DNA of 64,000 bases from ZC4RG30 sp046347045 (lineage in GTDB: Bacteria > Pseudomonadota > Gammaproteobacteria > Steroidobacterales > Steroidobacteraceae), in the NCBI GenBank assembly GCA_046347045.1, contig JAXMGX010000003.1:186001-250000 (forward strand), given 5' to 3'. Shown piece by piece: positions 25,669-36,784 of this stretch. The position numbers and the translations under genes are program-made. Under the pieces are notes generated by a model that was not told where the DNA came from, did not search any database, and worked only from the letters and a program-made list of their open reading frames with translations. Positions within the stretch are counted from its first letter, which is position 1, and each line of letters opens with the position of its first letter.

Positions 25669-26370
25669 ATGTTCGCACGTTCCATCCGCCTGACACCTGC
25701 GCGAGTCCTCATTGCCTTTGCCGCGCTGGCCCTGGTCGCGCTGGCGGTGTCTGCCGCAGCGCCCAACATCACCCCGGCCGAGGGCAATGCGCCCAAGCCC
25801 GTCGCCGGCCAGGTCGCGCCGGTGTTCGCGCTGGTCGACCAGAACGGCAAGAAGCACCAGCTCTCGGACTACAAGGGCAAGTGGGTGGTGGTGTACTTCT
25901 ACCCCAAGGACCAGACGCCGGGCTGCACCACGCAGGCCTGCAACTTCACCGAGAACGTGTTTGCCTTCCGCAAGGCCAATGCGCAGATCCTGGGCATCAG
26001 CGAAGACGATGAAGCTTCGCACAAGGAATTCGAGAAGGCCCTGTCGGGCAACATGAGCGACAAGATCAACCCGGTGAGCAAGGCGGCCATCACCAAGCTG
26101 TCGGATCAGGCGAAGAAGGACATCGCCGAGCATGGCCTGCCCTTCCCGCTGCTGGCCGATGCCAGCCACGACACGGCGAAGAAGTACGGCGTGCTGTCGG
26201 AGATCAAGACGCCGAACGGCAGCATGTTCATTGCCTCGCGCGACACCTTCCTGATCGATCCGACGGGCAAGGTGGCCAAGCACTACGACGTGACGCCGGA
26301 CAAGCTCGAAGGGCATTCGGCCGAAGTGCTGGCGGACATCGCCGCGCTGTCGGGCAAGAAGAAGGGCTGA
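25669..26370 (+). CDS. Exported PrxQ/BCP-type peroxiredoxin with insertion
   Basis: Starting at the ATG at 25669 the protein is 233 residues. Residues 1-27 form a signal peptide or membrane anchor (MFARSIRLTPARVLIAFAAL). The thioredoxin-like domain carries YPKDQTPGCTTQACNFTEN, with peroxidatic and resolving Cys five residues apart as in PrxQ/BCP, so it reduces peroxides with thioredoxin-like donors. Compared with ordinary BCP, roughly 30 extra residues, Lys/Ser/Ala rich, are inserted between SHKEF and LPFPLLAD. The catalytic Thr and Arg region is retained (FLIDPTGKVAKHY). Its stop codon directly abuts the pyk stop on the other strand. Confidence 0.88.
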   Translation: MFARSIRLTPARVLIAFAALALVALAVSAAAPNITPAEGNAPKPVAGQVAPVFALVDQNGKKHQLSDYKGKWVVVYFYPKDQTPGCTTQACNFTENVFAFRKANAQILGISEDDEASHKEFEKALSGNMSDKINPVSKAAITKLSDQAKKDIAEHGLPFPLLADASHDTAKKYGVLSEIKTPNGSMFIASRDTFLIDPTGKVAKHYDVTPDKLEGHSAEVLADIAALSGKKKG

Positions 26371-26377
26371 TCAGCCC
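26364..26377. other. Palindrome spanning two convergent stop codons
   Basis: GGGCTGATCAGCCC is a perfect 14-base palindrome whose centre TGATCA contains the peroxiredoxin stop (TGA, plus) and the pyk stop (TGA, minus). It could form a short hairpin in both transcripts. There is no T-run, so it is not a typical Rho-independent terminator. Confidence 0.4.
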
Positions 26378-27825
26378 GCGCGGCGCACCCGCAGGATCTG
26401 CATCGAGTTGGTGCCGCCCTGCACGCCTGACTGATCGCCCTTGGTCAGGATGATCTGATCGCCCGGATCGACCAGCCCCTTGTCGAGGAGCTGGTCGAAG
26501 ATGGCCTGGTACAGATGCGCCGGCGTCTCGTGCGTGATGTCGTACAGCACGGGATACACGCCGCGGTACAGCGTGACGCGGCTGCGCGTGATCTCCTGGC
26601 GCGTGATGGCGAAGATGGGGATGTCGGCGCGCATGCGCGACATCCACAGCGGCGTGAGACCGGATTCCGTGAGCGCGACGATGGCCTTGGGATGCGTGTG
26701 CTGCGCCGTGAACATCACCGCCTTGGCGATGGCTTCCTCGGTGTTCTGGAACTCGCCGTCCATGCGCCGCGCGCGCCGGGTGTGGCCGAGTTCGTAGCGC
26801 TCGGCGCCAAGGATGACCTCGGACATGGCGGCCACGGCCTTCACCGGGTATTTGCCGGCGGCGGTTTCGGCCGAGAGCATCACCGCATCCGAGCCGTCGA
26901 GCACGGCATTGGCCACGTCGCTCACCTCGGCGCGCGTGGGCACCGGGCTCACGATCATCGACTCCATCATCTGCGTGGCGGTGATGACGATGCGGTTGGC
27001 GGCCTGCGCCTGGCTGATGATGGTCTTCTGCAGGCCGGTGAGCGCCGCATAGCCCATCTCCACGCCCAGATCACCGCGCGCCACCATCACGGCATCGGCC
27101 ACCGAGAGGATGTCGCTGAGATTGTCGATGGCTTCGTGGCGCTCGATCTTGGCCACCACGTGCGCGGTGCCACGCCACTTGGCAAGCTCCGACTTGGCGC
27201 GGCGGATGTCGTGAGCATCGCGCGCGAATGAAACGGCGAGGTAGTCCACGCCCATCTCGGCGGCGAGCTGGATGTATTCCAGGTCCTTGTCGGTTAGCGC
27301 CGGAGCCGACAGGCCGCCGCCCTGCTTGTTCAGGCCCTTGCGGTTCGACAACTCGCCGCCGGCGCGGCAGATGGTCTCGACGCGCGTGCCCTTCACCGCG
27401 GTGACTTCGAGCACGATGTAGCCATCGGCCAGCAGCAGCGTGTCGCCGGCCTTCACGTCCTTGACGAGGTCCTTGTAGGCGCAGCCCACTTCGCGGTCAT
27501 TGCCGGCATTCGGGTCGAGCGCGATGTCCAGCGCGAAGGGCTGGCCCTCGACCAGCATGATCTTGCCGTTCTCGAAGCTCTCGATGCGGATCTTGGGGCC
27601 GGAAAGGTCGGCCAGGATGCCGATGGGGCGGCCGACCTTCTCGGCCGCGGCGCGGATGGCCACGATGCGGCGGCGCTGCTCGTCCTTGCCGCCATGCGAG
27701 AAGTTGATGCGCGCCACGTCGAGGCCGGCGCGCACCATGTCGGCGAGCACCGCGGGGTCGTCGGTGGCCGGGCCCAGGGTGCCGACGATCTTCGTCCGGC
27801 GCAGGAATGCTTCGGTATTGCTCAC
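26371..27825 (-). CDS. pyk: Pyruvate kinase
   Basis: This 484-residue enzyme converts phosphoenolpyruvate plus ADP to pyruvate plus ATP. The start is the GTG at 27825 (reading SNTEAFLRRTKIVGTLGPA); the frame stays open upstream into pgk, but family alignment supports this position. Motifs are RTKIVGTLGPA, ARINFSHGG, LADLSGPKIRIESF, AKIERHEAIDNL (catalytic Lys) and VARGDLGVEMGY. TATQMMESMIVSPVPTRAEVSDVANA also appears in the expected place. It is the last gene of the tkt-gap-pgk-pyk transcript, 26 bases after pgk. Confidence 0.97.
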   Translation of the reverse strand: MSNTEAFLRRTKIVGTLGPATDDPAVLADMVRAGLDVARINFSHGGKDEQRRRIVAIRAAAEKVGRPIGILADLSGPKIRIESFENGKIMLVEGQPFALDIALDPNAGNDREVGCAYKDLVKDVKAGDTLLLADGYIVLEVTAVKGTRVETICRAGGELSNRKGLNKQGGGLSAPALTDKDLEYIQLAAEMGVDYLAVSFARDAHDIRRAKSELAKWRGTAHVVAKIERHEAIDNLSDILSVADAVMVARGDLGVEMGYAALTGLQKTIISQAQAANRIVITATQMMESMIVSPVPTRAEVSDVANAVLDGSDAVMLSAETAAGKYPVKAVAAMSEVILGAERYELGHTRRARRMDGEFQNTEEAIAKAVMFTAQHTHPKAIVALTESGLTPLWMSRMRADIPIFAITRQEITRSRVTLYRGVYPVLYDITHETPAHLYQAIFDQLLDKGLVDPGDQIILTKGDQSGVQGGTNSMQILRVRRAG

Positions 27826-27851
27826 TTGATCCTCATGCGGCGCGCGGGCGC

Positions 27852-29030
27852 TCAGCCCGCAGCGCGTTCTTCGAGTGCGGCCACGGCAGGCAGCCGCTTG
27901 CCTTCGACGAATTCCAGGAAGGCGCCGCCGCCGGTCGAAATGTAGGAGATGCCCTCTTCCACGCCGTATTTCTCGATGGCGGCGAGGGTGTCGCCGCCGC
28001 CGGCCAGCGAGAAGGCCTTGCTGCTGGCGATGGCGTTGGCGATGGCGCGCGTGCCTTCGCCGAACTGGTCGAACTCGAACACGCCCACCGGGCCGTTCCA
28101 CAGCACGGTGCCGGCATCGGCGATCAGCTTCGCGAGCCGGTCGGAGGTATCCGGGCCGATGTCGAGGATGAGCTCTTCGGGGCGCACGTCGTGGATGCCG
28201 CGCACGTCGGCGTGTGCCGTCGCCGCAAACTCGGTGGCCACCACCACATCGGTGGGCAGCGGGATGTCGGCGCCGCGTTCCCGCGCGCGCGCGATCAACC
28301 TGCGGCAGGTATCGAGCATGTCCATCTCGCACAGCGACTTGCCCACGTTCACGCCGGTGGCGGCGAGGAAGGTGTTGGCGATGCCGCCGCCGACGATCAG
28401 CCGGTCGACCTTCTCGAGCAGGGCCTCGAGGATGGTCAGCTTGGTGCTGACCTTGGAACCGGCGACGATGGCCACCAGCGGGCGCGCGGGCTTCTCGAGC
28501 GCGCGCTCCAGCGCCGCAAGTTCACCTTCCAGCAGCGGGCCGGCACAGGCCACCGGCGCGAACCGCGCCACGCCGTGGGTGGAGGCCTCGGCGCGATGCG
28601 CGGTGCCGAAGGCGTCCATCACGAAGACATCGCAGAGCGCGGCCATCTTGCGGGCCAGCTCTTCGTTGTCCTTCTTCTCTCCCTTGTTGAAACGCACGTT
28701 CTCGCACAGCACCACCTGGCCAGGCACCACATCGACGCCGCCCAGCCAGTCCTTCACCAGCGGCACCTGCTGGCCCAGCAACTCCGACAGCCGCCTGGCC
28801 ACTGGCGCCAGCGACAGTTCGGGGTCGTACTTGCCCTCCTCGGGACGACCCAGGTGCGACAGCAGGATGACCCGCGCACCCTTGTCCAGCGCCTGGCGGA
28901 TGGTGGGCAGCGCCGCGCGGATGCGCGCGTCGCTGGTGACCTGGCCGTCCTTCACGGGCACGTTCAGATCCTCGCGGATCAGCACGCGCTTGCCGGACAG
29001 GTCCAGCTTGCTCATCTCGAGAACTTTCAT
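27852..29030 (-). CDS. pgk: Phosphoglycerate kinase
   Basis: This 392-residue enzyme interconverts 1,3-bisphosphoglycerate and 3-phosphoglycerate with ATP formation. The N-terminal substrate motif is VLIREDLNVPVKDGQVT and the mid-protein basic patch is HLGRPEEGKYDPELSLAP. The ATP-binding C-terminal loop is SLAGGGDTLAAIEKYGVEE, followed by ISTGGGAFLEFVEGKRLP. The start may be the ATG at 29030 or the one five codons later (MSKLDLSGKRV). It sits between gap (34 bases) and pyk (26 bases) in the operon. Confidence 0.98.
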   Translation of the reverse strand: MKVLEMSKLDLSGKRVLIREDLNVPVKDGQVTSDARIRAALPTIRQALDKGARVILLSHLGRPEEGKYDPELSLAPVARRLSELLGQQVPLVKDWLGGVDVVPGQVVLCENVRFNKGEKKDNEELARKMAALCDVFVMDAFGTAHRAEASTHGVARFAPVACAGPLLEGELAALERALEKPARPLVAIVAGSKVSTKLTILEALLEKVDRLIVGGGIANTFLAATGVNVGKSLCEMDMLDTCRRLIARARERGADIPLPTDVVVATEFAATAHADVRGIHDVRPEELILDIGPDTSDRLAKLIADAGTVLWNGPVGVFEFDQFGEGTRAIANAIASSKAFSLAGGGDTLAAIEKYGVEEGISYISTGGGAFLEFVEGKRLPAVAALEERAAG

Positions 29031-29064
29031 GCGTCTACTCGTGTTGGCGTGGCGTTGCCTTAGG

Positions 29065-30078
<1,014 letters not shown>

Positions 30079-30098
30079 TGATGCGCTCCTTGATTAAT

Positions 30099-32102
<2,004 letters not shown>

Positions 32103-32365
32103 GTCGGACTCGTCCTACATGTGGCGGCTGGTGGAAAGCCGGACATTTTCCAATGCGGCGACCGGCATCGCAAATCCGCCCTCCGCGGCCCGCCGTAGCG
32201 TCGCTGGCGGACAGAATCCGCCGCCACGCGAATCGATTTCACGCCTGGCAGCAATTCCCGGCGGGATGGCCCGCAGCATGACCGCGTTCACCGCCCGCTC
32301 AGCATCGAACCCCTACAGTAGCCTCGACACGGACGTTTTCACTGCGACTCAAGCACCTGAATAAC
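32103..32365. other. Divergent intergenic region between tkt and cpdA
   Basis: These 263 bases separate the two divergent genes and must contain both promoters. I see no open frame with coding character, no clear sigma-70 pair and no strong inverted repeat. There is an AT-richer segment near the cpdA side (32330-32370). Confidence 0.5.
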
Positions 32366-33130
32366 TTGACTAAATCGACTGCCAGACTGGTTCAATTCAC
32401 CGACACCCACCTGTTCGGGGACGCCACCCGCGCGCTGCGCGGCGTGCAGACTCTGCCCGCGCTGCGCGCCACGCTGGCCGCCGCAGCCGCGGACATAGCC
32501 GGTTGCGACGCCATTCTGGCCACCGGCGATCTGGTGCAGGACGACCCGGGCGGCTATGCCCATTTCCGCGAAGCATTCTCTGCCCTGGGCAGGCCCGTGC
32601 TGTGCATCCCCGGCAACCACGATGATGTGCCGGCGATGCAGGCCGCGCTGGCGCAGCCCCCGTTCCAGCTTGGCCGCAGCCACGATGCCGGCGCATGGCG
32701 CGTGGTGATGCTCGACAGCACCATTGCGCACGAAACCAGCGGCGCGCTCAGCCGGGAAGCGCTGCGCGAGCTGGATGAGTCGCTGCGGGCGGCACCCGAC
32801 CGCCATGCACTGGTCTGCCTGCATCATCATCCCGTGCCCATGCGAAGCCGCTGGCTCGACACCGTGGGCCTCGCGAATCCCGACGAATTCTTCGCCGTGC
32901 TGCGTCGCCATCGGCAGGTTCGCGCGGTGCTGTTCGGACATGTGCACCAGGCGCTGGATGAAACGCGCGACGGCCTGCGCCTCATCGCCACGCCCTCCAC
33001 CTGCTCGCAGTTCAAACCCCTGTCGGATGACTTCGCGGTGGATGACGCCCCGCCCGCGTGGCGCACGCTGGCGCTGCATGATGACGGCCGCCTTGAAACC
33101 GCCGTGCATTGGGTGAAGCGCAAGGACTAG
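32366..33130 (+). CDS. cpdA: Class III cAMP phosphodiesterase (CpdA-like metallophosphoesterase)
   Basis: This 254-residue protein is a calcineurin-like dinuclear metallophosphoesterase with the CpdA pattern. In order: FTDTHLFGD, ATGDLVQDDPGGY, IPGNHDDVPAM, LHHHPVPMRSRWLD and FGHVHQALDE, supplying all metal ligands. CpdA hydrolyses 3',5'-cAMP and so tunes CRP-type regulators. A perfect CRP-type operator lies elsewhere in this window. The start is TTG at 32366, chosen because the first beta-strand (RLVQFTDTH) needs it and no ATG is available. The stop overlaps the convergent Lon-domain gene by 4 bases. Specificity is inferred from family resemblance. Confidence 0.85.
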   Translation: MTKSTARLVQFTDTHLFGDATRALRGVQTLPALRATLAAAAADIAGCDAILATGDLVQDDPGGYAHFREAFSALGRPVLCIPGNHDDVPAMQAALAQPPFQLGRSHDAGAWRVVMLDSTIAHETSGALSREALRELDESLRAAPDRHALVCLHHHPVPMRSRWLDTVGLANPDEFFAVLRRHRQVRAVLFGHVHQALDETRDGLRLIATPSTCSQFKPLSDDFAVDDAPPAWRTLALHDDGRLETAVHWVKRKD

Positions 33131-33705
33131 CCGCGCGGCGGCACCCACATCTTCTGGATCTGCGCGATGCGCTCGCGCACGCCGGTGGCCTGCAGCAGCT
33201 TCTGGCGCGCCTCGGCAGGCACGGGAAGCAGCTGGCACAGATGCCCGGCGAACCATGCGGCGTCATCCATGCGGTGATCGCCCGCCGGATATTCCGCACC
33301 CAGCTCCGACAGCGCGCGCGACAGCGCTTCGCGCAGGTCCGGATACTCGTCTTCCCTCAGCGGTGGCTCGGCGGGATCTTCCAGCCACTCGACCTCGGCC
33401 ATGTTCAGGCCGTCGGGCTGGCGGTCATGGCCGACGATGCGGAAGCGATGCTCGCCGCGGGCCACGATCTTCAGCAACCCTTCCGGCGTCTGTCCGAAAT
33501 CCGCCACGCTGGCCAGCGTGCCCACCGGCGCGATCTCGTCCACCGCCCCGACTTCGGCGCCGGCGCGGATCAGCACCACGCCGAAGCCCTCGCCGTCGCG
33601 CATCACGCGCCGGATCATGTCCACGTAGCGGGTTTCGAAGATGCGCAGCGGCAGCAGGCCCTGCGGGAACAGTACGGTGCGCAGCGGAAACAGCGCGATG
33701 CGCAT
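33127..33705 (-). CDS. Lon substrate-binding-domain protein (LON-N family)
   Basis: This 192-residue protein consists essentially of the N-terminal substrate-binding domain of Lon, without ATPase or protease parts. It carries IALFPLRTVLFPQGLLPLRIFE, then RYVDMIRRVM, GFGVVLIRAG and VGTLASVADF in the expected order. Stand-alone versions are common in proteobacteria and are of unknown role; they have been called peptidase S16-like. It begins 4 bases after the mpl stop and is probably co-transcribed with it. Confidence 0.9.
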   Translation of the reverse strand: MRIALFPLRTVLFPQGLLPLRIFETRYVDMIRRVMRDGEGFGVVLIRAGAEVGAVDEIAPVGTLASVADFGQTPEGLLKIVARGEHRFRIVGHDRQPDGLNMAEVEWLEDPAEPPLREDEYPDLREALSRALSELGAEYPAGDHRMDDAAWFAGHLCQLLPVPAEARQKLLQATGVRERIAQIQKMWVPPRG

Positions 33706-33709
33706 GCGT

Positions 33710-35080
33710 TCAGCGGCGCGATTGCAGCGCCGCGAGCAACCTGCCGTGCAGGCCGCCGAAGCCGCCGTTGCTCATGATGAGCACGTGATCGCCTTTGCGC
33801 AGGTCAGCGACAAGGCGCGCGAGCAGCGCATCGATGGCAGGCTCGGTGGTGGCCTTGGCGCCGATCTGCCGCGCCACCGCGCCGGCATCCCAACCCAGAT
33901 CCGGCGGCGCGAACAGATACACCGCATCGGCGGCCGCAAGGCTGGGCGCCAGCGTTTCCTTGTGCACCCCCATGCGCATGGTGTTGGAACGCGCCTCGAG
34001 CACGGCCACCAGGCGCGCGGCGCCAATGCGGCGGCGCAGGCCGTCGATGGTGGTGGCGATGGCGGTGGGATGGTGCGCGAAATCATCGTAGATGCTGATG
34101 CCGGCCGCCGTGCCGGTGAGTTCCATGCGGCGCTTCACGCCGCGAAATTCACCCAGCGCTTCGGCGGCGCGCGCCACGGGCACGCCGGCGTGGCGCGCCG
34201 CCGCGATCGCCGCCAGCGCGTTGTCCACATTGTGTGCACCCAGCAGTGACCACTCCACGCTGCCCTGTGGCCTGCCCTCGAACAGCACTTCGAAGCGCGA
34301 GTGATCCGTGCCGGCGAGCCGCGCGCTCCAGCGCGCATTGCCCTGGCCGGTGGAGGAGAATCCCTCGCGCGGCGTCCAGCAGCCGCGGGCGATCACGTTG
34401 TCGAGATTGGCGTCGGCGCCATTGTTCACGATGAGGCCGCTGCCCGGCACGATGCGCAGCAGATGGCTGAACTGCCGCTGGATCGACTCCAGGTCGGGGT
34501 AGATGTCGGCGTGGTCGAATTCCAGGTTGTTCAGCACCAGCGTCCGCGGCCGGTAGTGCACGAACTTCGCGCGCTTGTCGAAGAAGGCCGTGTCGTACTC
34601 ATCGGCCTCGATGACGAAGAACGGCGCATTGCCCAGCCGCGCGCTCACGTCGAAATTCCCCGGCACGCCGCCGATCAGGAAGCCCGGCGCGAGGCCCGCA
34701 TGATCGAGGATCTGCGCCAGCATGCTCGAGGTGGTGGTCTTGCCATGCGTGCCGGCCACGGCCAGCACCCAGCGATCGTGCAGCACCGCGCGCGACAGCC
34801 ATTCAGGCCCCGACACGAACGGGATGTTCCGCTCCAGCAGTGCCTCGATCACCGGCTTGCCGCGCGACATCACATTGCCCACCACCACCACGTCGGGCGC
34901 GGGATCGAGCTGCGCGGCGTCGAACCCCTGCACCACGTCGATGCCAAGCTGCGCAAGCTGCGTGCTCATCGGCGGATACACGTTCTGGTCCGAGCCGGTG
35001 ACGCGATGTCCCGCGGCGCGCGCAATGGCGGCGATGCCGCCCATGAACGTGCCGCAGATGCCGAGGATGTGTACGTGCAT
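33710..35080 (-). CDS. mpl: UDP-MurNAc:L-Ala-gamma-D-Glu-meso-DAP ligase
   Basis: This 456-residue Mur ligase recycles murein tripeptide by joining it to UDP-MurNAc. The N-terminal nucleotide site is HILGICGTFMGGIAAIARAAG. The ATP loop is VAGTHGKTTTSSMLAQIL, and the middle carries VIEADEYDTAFFDKR and LNNLEFDHADIYPDL. A Mpl-type C-terminal domain has YDDFAHHPTAIATTIDGLR. It is cytoplasmic. The gene stands 12 bases after the small membrane protein and 4 before the Lon-domain gene. Confidence 0.97.
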   Translation of the reverse strand: MHVHILGICGTFMGGIAAIARAAGHRVTGSDQNVYPPMSTQLAQLGIDVVQGFDAAQLDPAPDVVVVGNVMSRGKPVIEALLERNIPFVSGPEWLSRAVLHDRWVLAVAGTHGKTTTSSMLAQILDHAGLAPGFLIGGVPGNFDVSARLGNAPFFVIEADEYDTAFFDKRAKFVHYRPRTLVLNNLEFDHADIYPDLESIQRQFSHLLRIVPGSGLIVNNGADANLDNVIARGCWTPREGFSSTGQGNARWSARLAGTDHSRFEVLFEGRPQGSVEWSLLGAHNVDNALAAIAAARHAGVPVARAAEALGEFRGVKRRMELTGTAAGISIYDDFAHHPTAIATTIDGLRRRIGAARLVAVLEARSNTMRMGVHKETLAPSLAAADAVYLFAPPDLGWDAGAVARQIGAKATTEPAIDALLARLVADLRKGDHVLIMSNGGFGGLHGRLLAALQSRR

Positions 35081-35092
35081 CGGAAATTCCGC

Positions 35093-35650
35093 TCAGGGAG
35101 CCACGGGGGCCGGTGAAACCAGGCTGGCCATCAGCAGCGCCGACACCAGCTGGCTGCCGACGGCCAGCAGCACGCAGGAGAACATGGACCACTGCGTGGC
35201 GGCACGCAGGATGCGCGCCAGGATCATCAATGCCCATATCTCCACCGCCGAGCGCAGCAGCCCGGCCGGCAGTTTCCAGGTGGGATCCTGGAAGTAGGTG
35301 AAATAGAACCACGCGCTGAACAGCAGCGCGGGCGCGAGGACGATCTGGATGCCGAACACCGCGGTCAATGTCTGCACCGTCCGCGCGGACTTGCCGGCGT
35401 AGCGCAGCAATGCGCCGTACCACAGGAGGGTCACCGCGACGCCGATGGCGATCATCAGCGGACCGCTGACACCGGCCGTGGCCTTCTCGGGCAGCGGCAC
35501 CACGACCCATGTCACTGCATCGAGCGCTGACGACACCAGGATGAGCAGCACCAGCAGCGGCACCGAGTAAGGCAGGTCCTCGGGCCCCTTCTGCAGCCGC
35601 ACGATGCCGGTGAGCACGCGCAGTGCTTCGGAAACCTGCCTGGAAAACAC
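35093..35650 (-). CDS. Integral membrane protein, possibly Yip1-like
   Basis: I start this at the GTG at 35650 (VFSRQVSEALRVLTG), giving 185 residues. A longer open frame would reach 35932, but that part lies antisense to the start of rnd. The protein has about five hydrophobic segments: SVPLLVLLILVSSALDAV, VSGPLMIAIGVAVTLLWYG, FGIQIVLAPALLFSAWFYFT, and two more towards the C-terminus. An amphipathic N-terminal helix precedes them. This resembles the Yip1-domain bacterial membrane proteins, but the match is loose. Its neighbour mpl suggests co-expression only. Confidence 0.6.
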   Translation of the reverse strand: MFSRQVSEALRVLTGIVRLQKGPEDLPYSVPLLVLLILVSSALDAVTWVVVPLPEKATAGVSGPLMIAIGVAVTLLWYGALLRYAGKSARTVQTLTAVFGIQIVLAPALLFSAWFYFTYFQDPTWKLPAGLLRSAVEIWALMILARILRAATQWSMFSCVLLAVGSQLVSALLMASLVSPAPVAP

Positions 35651-35692
35651 TTCGCTCGATACCTGCCTTGATGCGTAGACTAGCCATTCTAC

Positions 35693-36778
35693 ATGAGCCC
35701 ACCGATCATCTCCGACCGCGCGCGCCTCACGGACTTCGCCGCGGCACTGGCCGATGCCGACGGCATCGCGCTCGATACCGAGTTCCTGCGTGAACGCACC
35801 TACCGTGCGCAGCTTTGCCTGCTGCAGCTCGCGGGCAGCGGTGAGGCGCAATGCGTCGATCCGCTTGCCGACCTGCCGCTGGAGCTGCTGCGCCCCGCGC
35901 TCACGCGCCCGGGGCGGCAGAAGATCCTGCACGCAGCGCGCCAGGATCTCGAGGTGCTGTGGCCGGTGTTCGGTCCCCTTGAAGACGTGTACGACACGCA
36001 GATCGCGGCGGCCCTCGCGGGCCTGCCCGCGCAGGTGGGCTACAGCGACCTGGTGCGACGGCTGCTCGGCATCGACCTTCCCAAGGGCCAGACGCGCACC
36101 GACTGGTCACGCCGCCCGCTCACCGATGCGCAGTTGCACTACGCCATCGACGACGTGCTGCACCTGCCCGCGCTGCGCGATGCGCTGGACGAACAGCTCG
36201 ACAAGCTGGGCCGCCGCGGCTGGTTGACCGAGGAACTGGCGGATCTTTCCCGCGCCGACCGGCTGTTCGTCGATCCCGGCAAGGCCTGGGAAAGGCTGAA
36301 ATGGGCCGGTGAACTCGACCCCGACCGGCTGCGGCTCGCACAGGCACTGGCTGCCTGGCGCGAGAACCGCGCCATCGACCGCGACCGCCCGCGAAGCTGG
36401 ATTCTCGACGATTCCGGCCTGCGCGGCATCGTGCTGCGCGTGCCCCGCACGCCGGCGGAACTGGCCACCGTGCCCGACCTGACGCCGGGCTTCGTGGAGC
36501 GCAGCGGCGAGGCCGTGCTGGCGGTGATCGACGAGGCGAGGATGCCCGCCTCGCTGCCGCCGCCCTCGCAGCGTCCGCGACCCGACGCCGAGCTGCAGGC
36601 CCGAGCGAAACGGCTGGGCGCCGTGGTGCAGGAGCAGGCCAGATCACTGGCACTGGCGTCGGAATTGCTGGCCACACGTCGTGACCTGGAGGGCATCGCG
36701 CGCGGCAGGCCCGTGCGCGAGGTGCTGCGGGGCTGGCGCGGCGCCCTGCTGGGCGACGCGCTCACCGCCGCGCTGTAG
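35693..36778 (+). CDS. rnd: Ribonuclease D
   Basis: This 361-residue 3'-5' exoribonuclease is involved in tRNA 3'-end maturation. The DEDDy exonuclease domain (about residues 1-180) shows IALDTEFLRERTYRAQLCLL (Asp, Glu), LHAARQDLEVLWPVF (Asp) and YAIDDVLHLPALRDAL (Tyr, Asp). An HRDC helical domain follows (about 205-290, DRLRLAQALAAWRENRAIDR). The ATG at 35693 is divergent from the membrane protein gene. The stop lies 6 bases from the convergent adk stop. Confidence 0.95.
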   Translation: MSPPIISDRARLTDFAAALADADGIALDTEFLRERTYRAQLCLLQLAGSGEAQCVDPLADLPLELLRPALTRPGRQKILHAARQDLEVLWPVFGPLEDVYDTQIAAALAGLPAQVGYSDLVRRLLGIDLPKGQTRTDWSRRPLTDAQLHYAIDDVLHLPALRDALDEQLDKLGRRGWLTEELADLSRADRLFVDPGKAWERLKWAGELDPDRLRLAQALAAWRENRAIDRDRPRSWILDDSGLRGIVLRVPRTPAELATVPDLTPGFVERSGEAVLAVIDEARMPASLPPPSQRPRPDAELQARAKRLGAVVQEQARSLALASELLATRRDLEGIARGRPVREVLRGWRGALLGDALTAAL

Positions 36779-36784
36779 CGCGGA

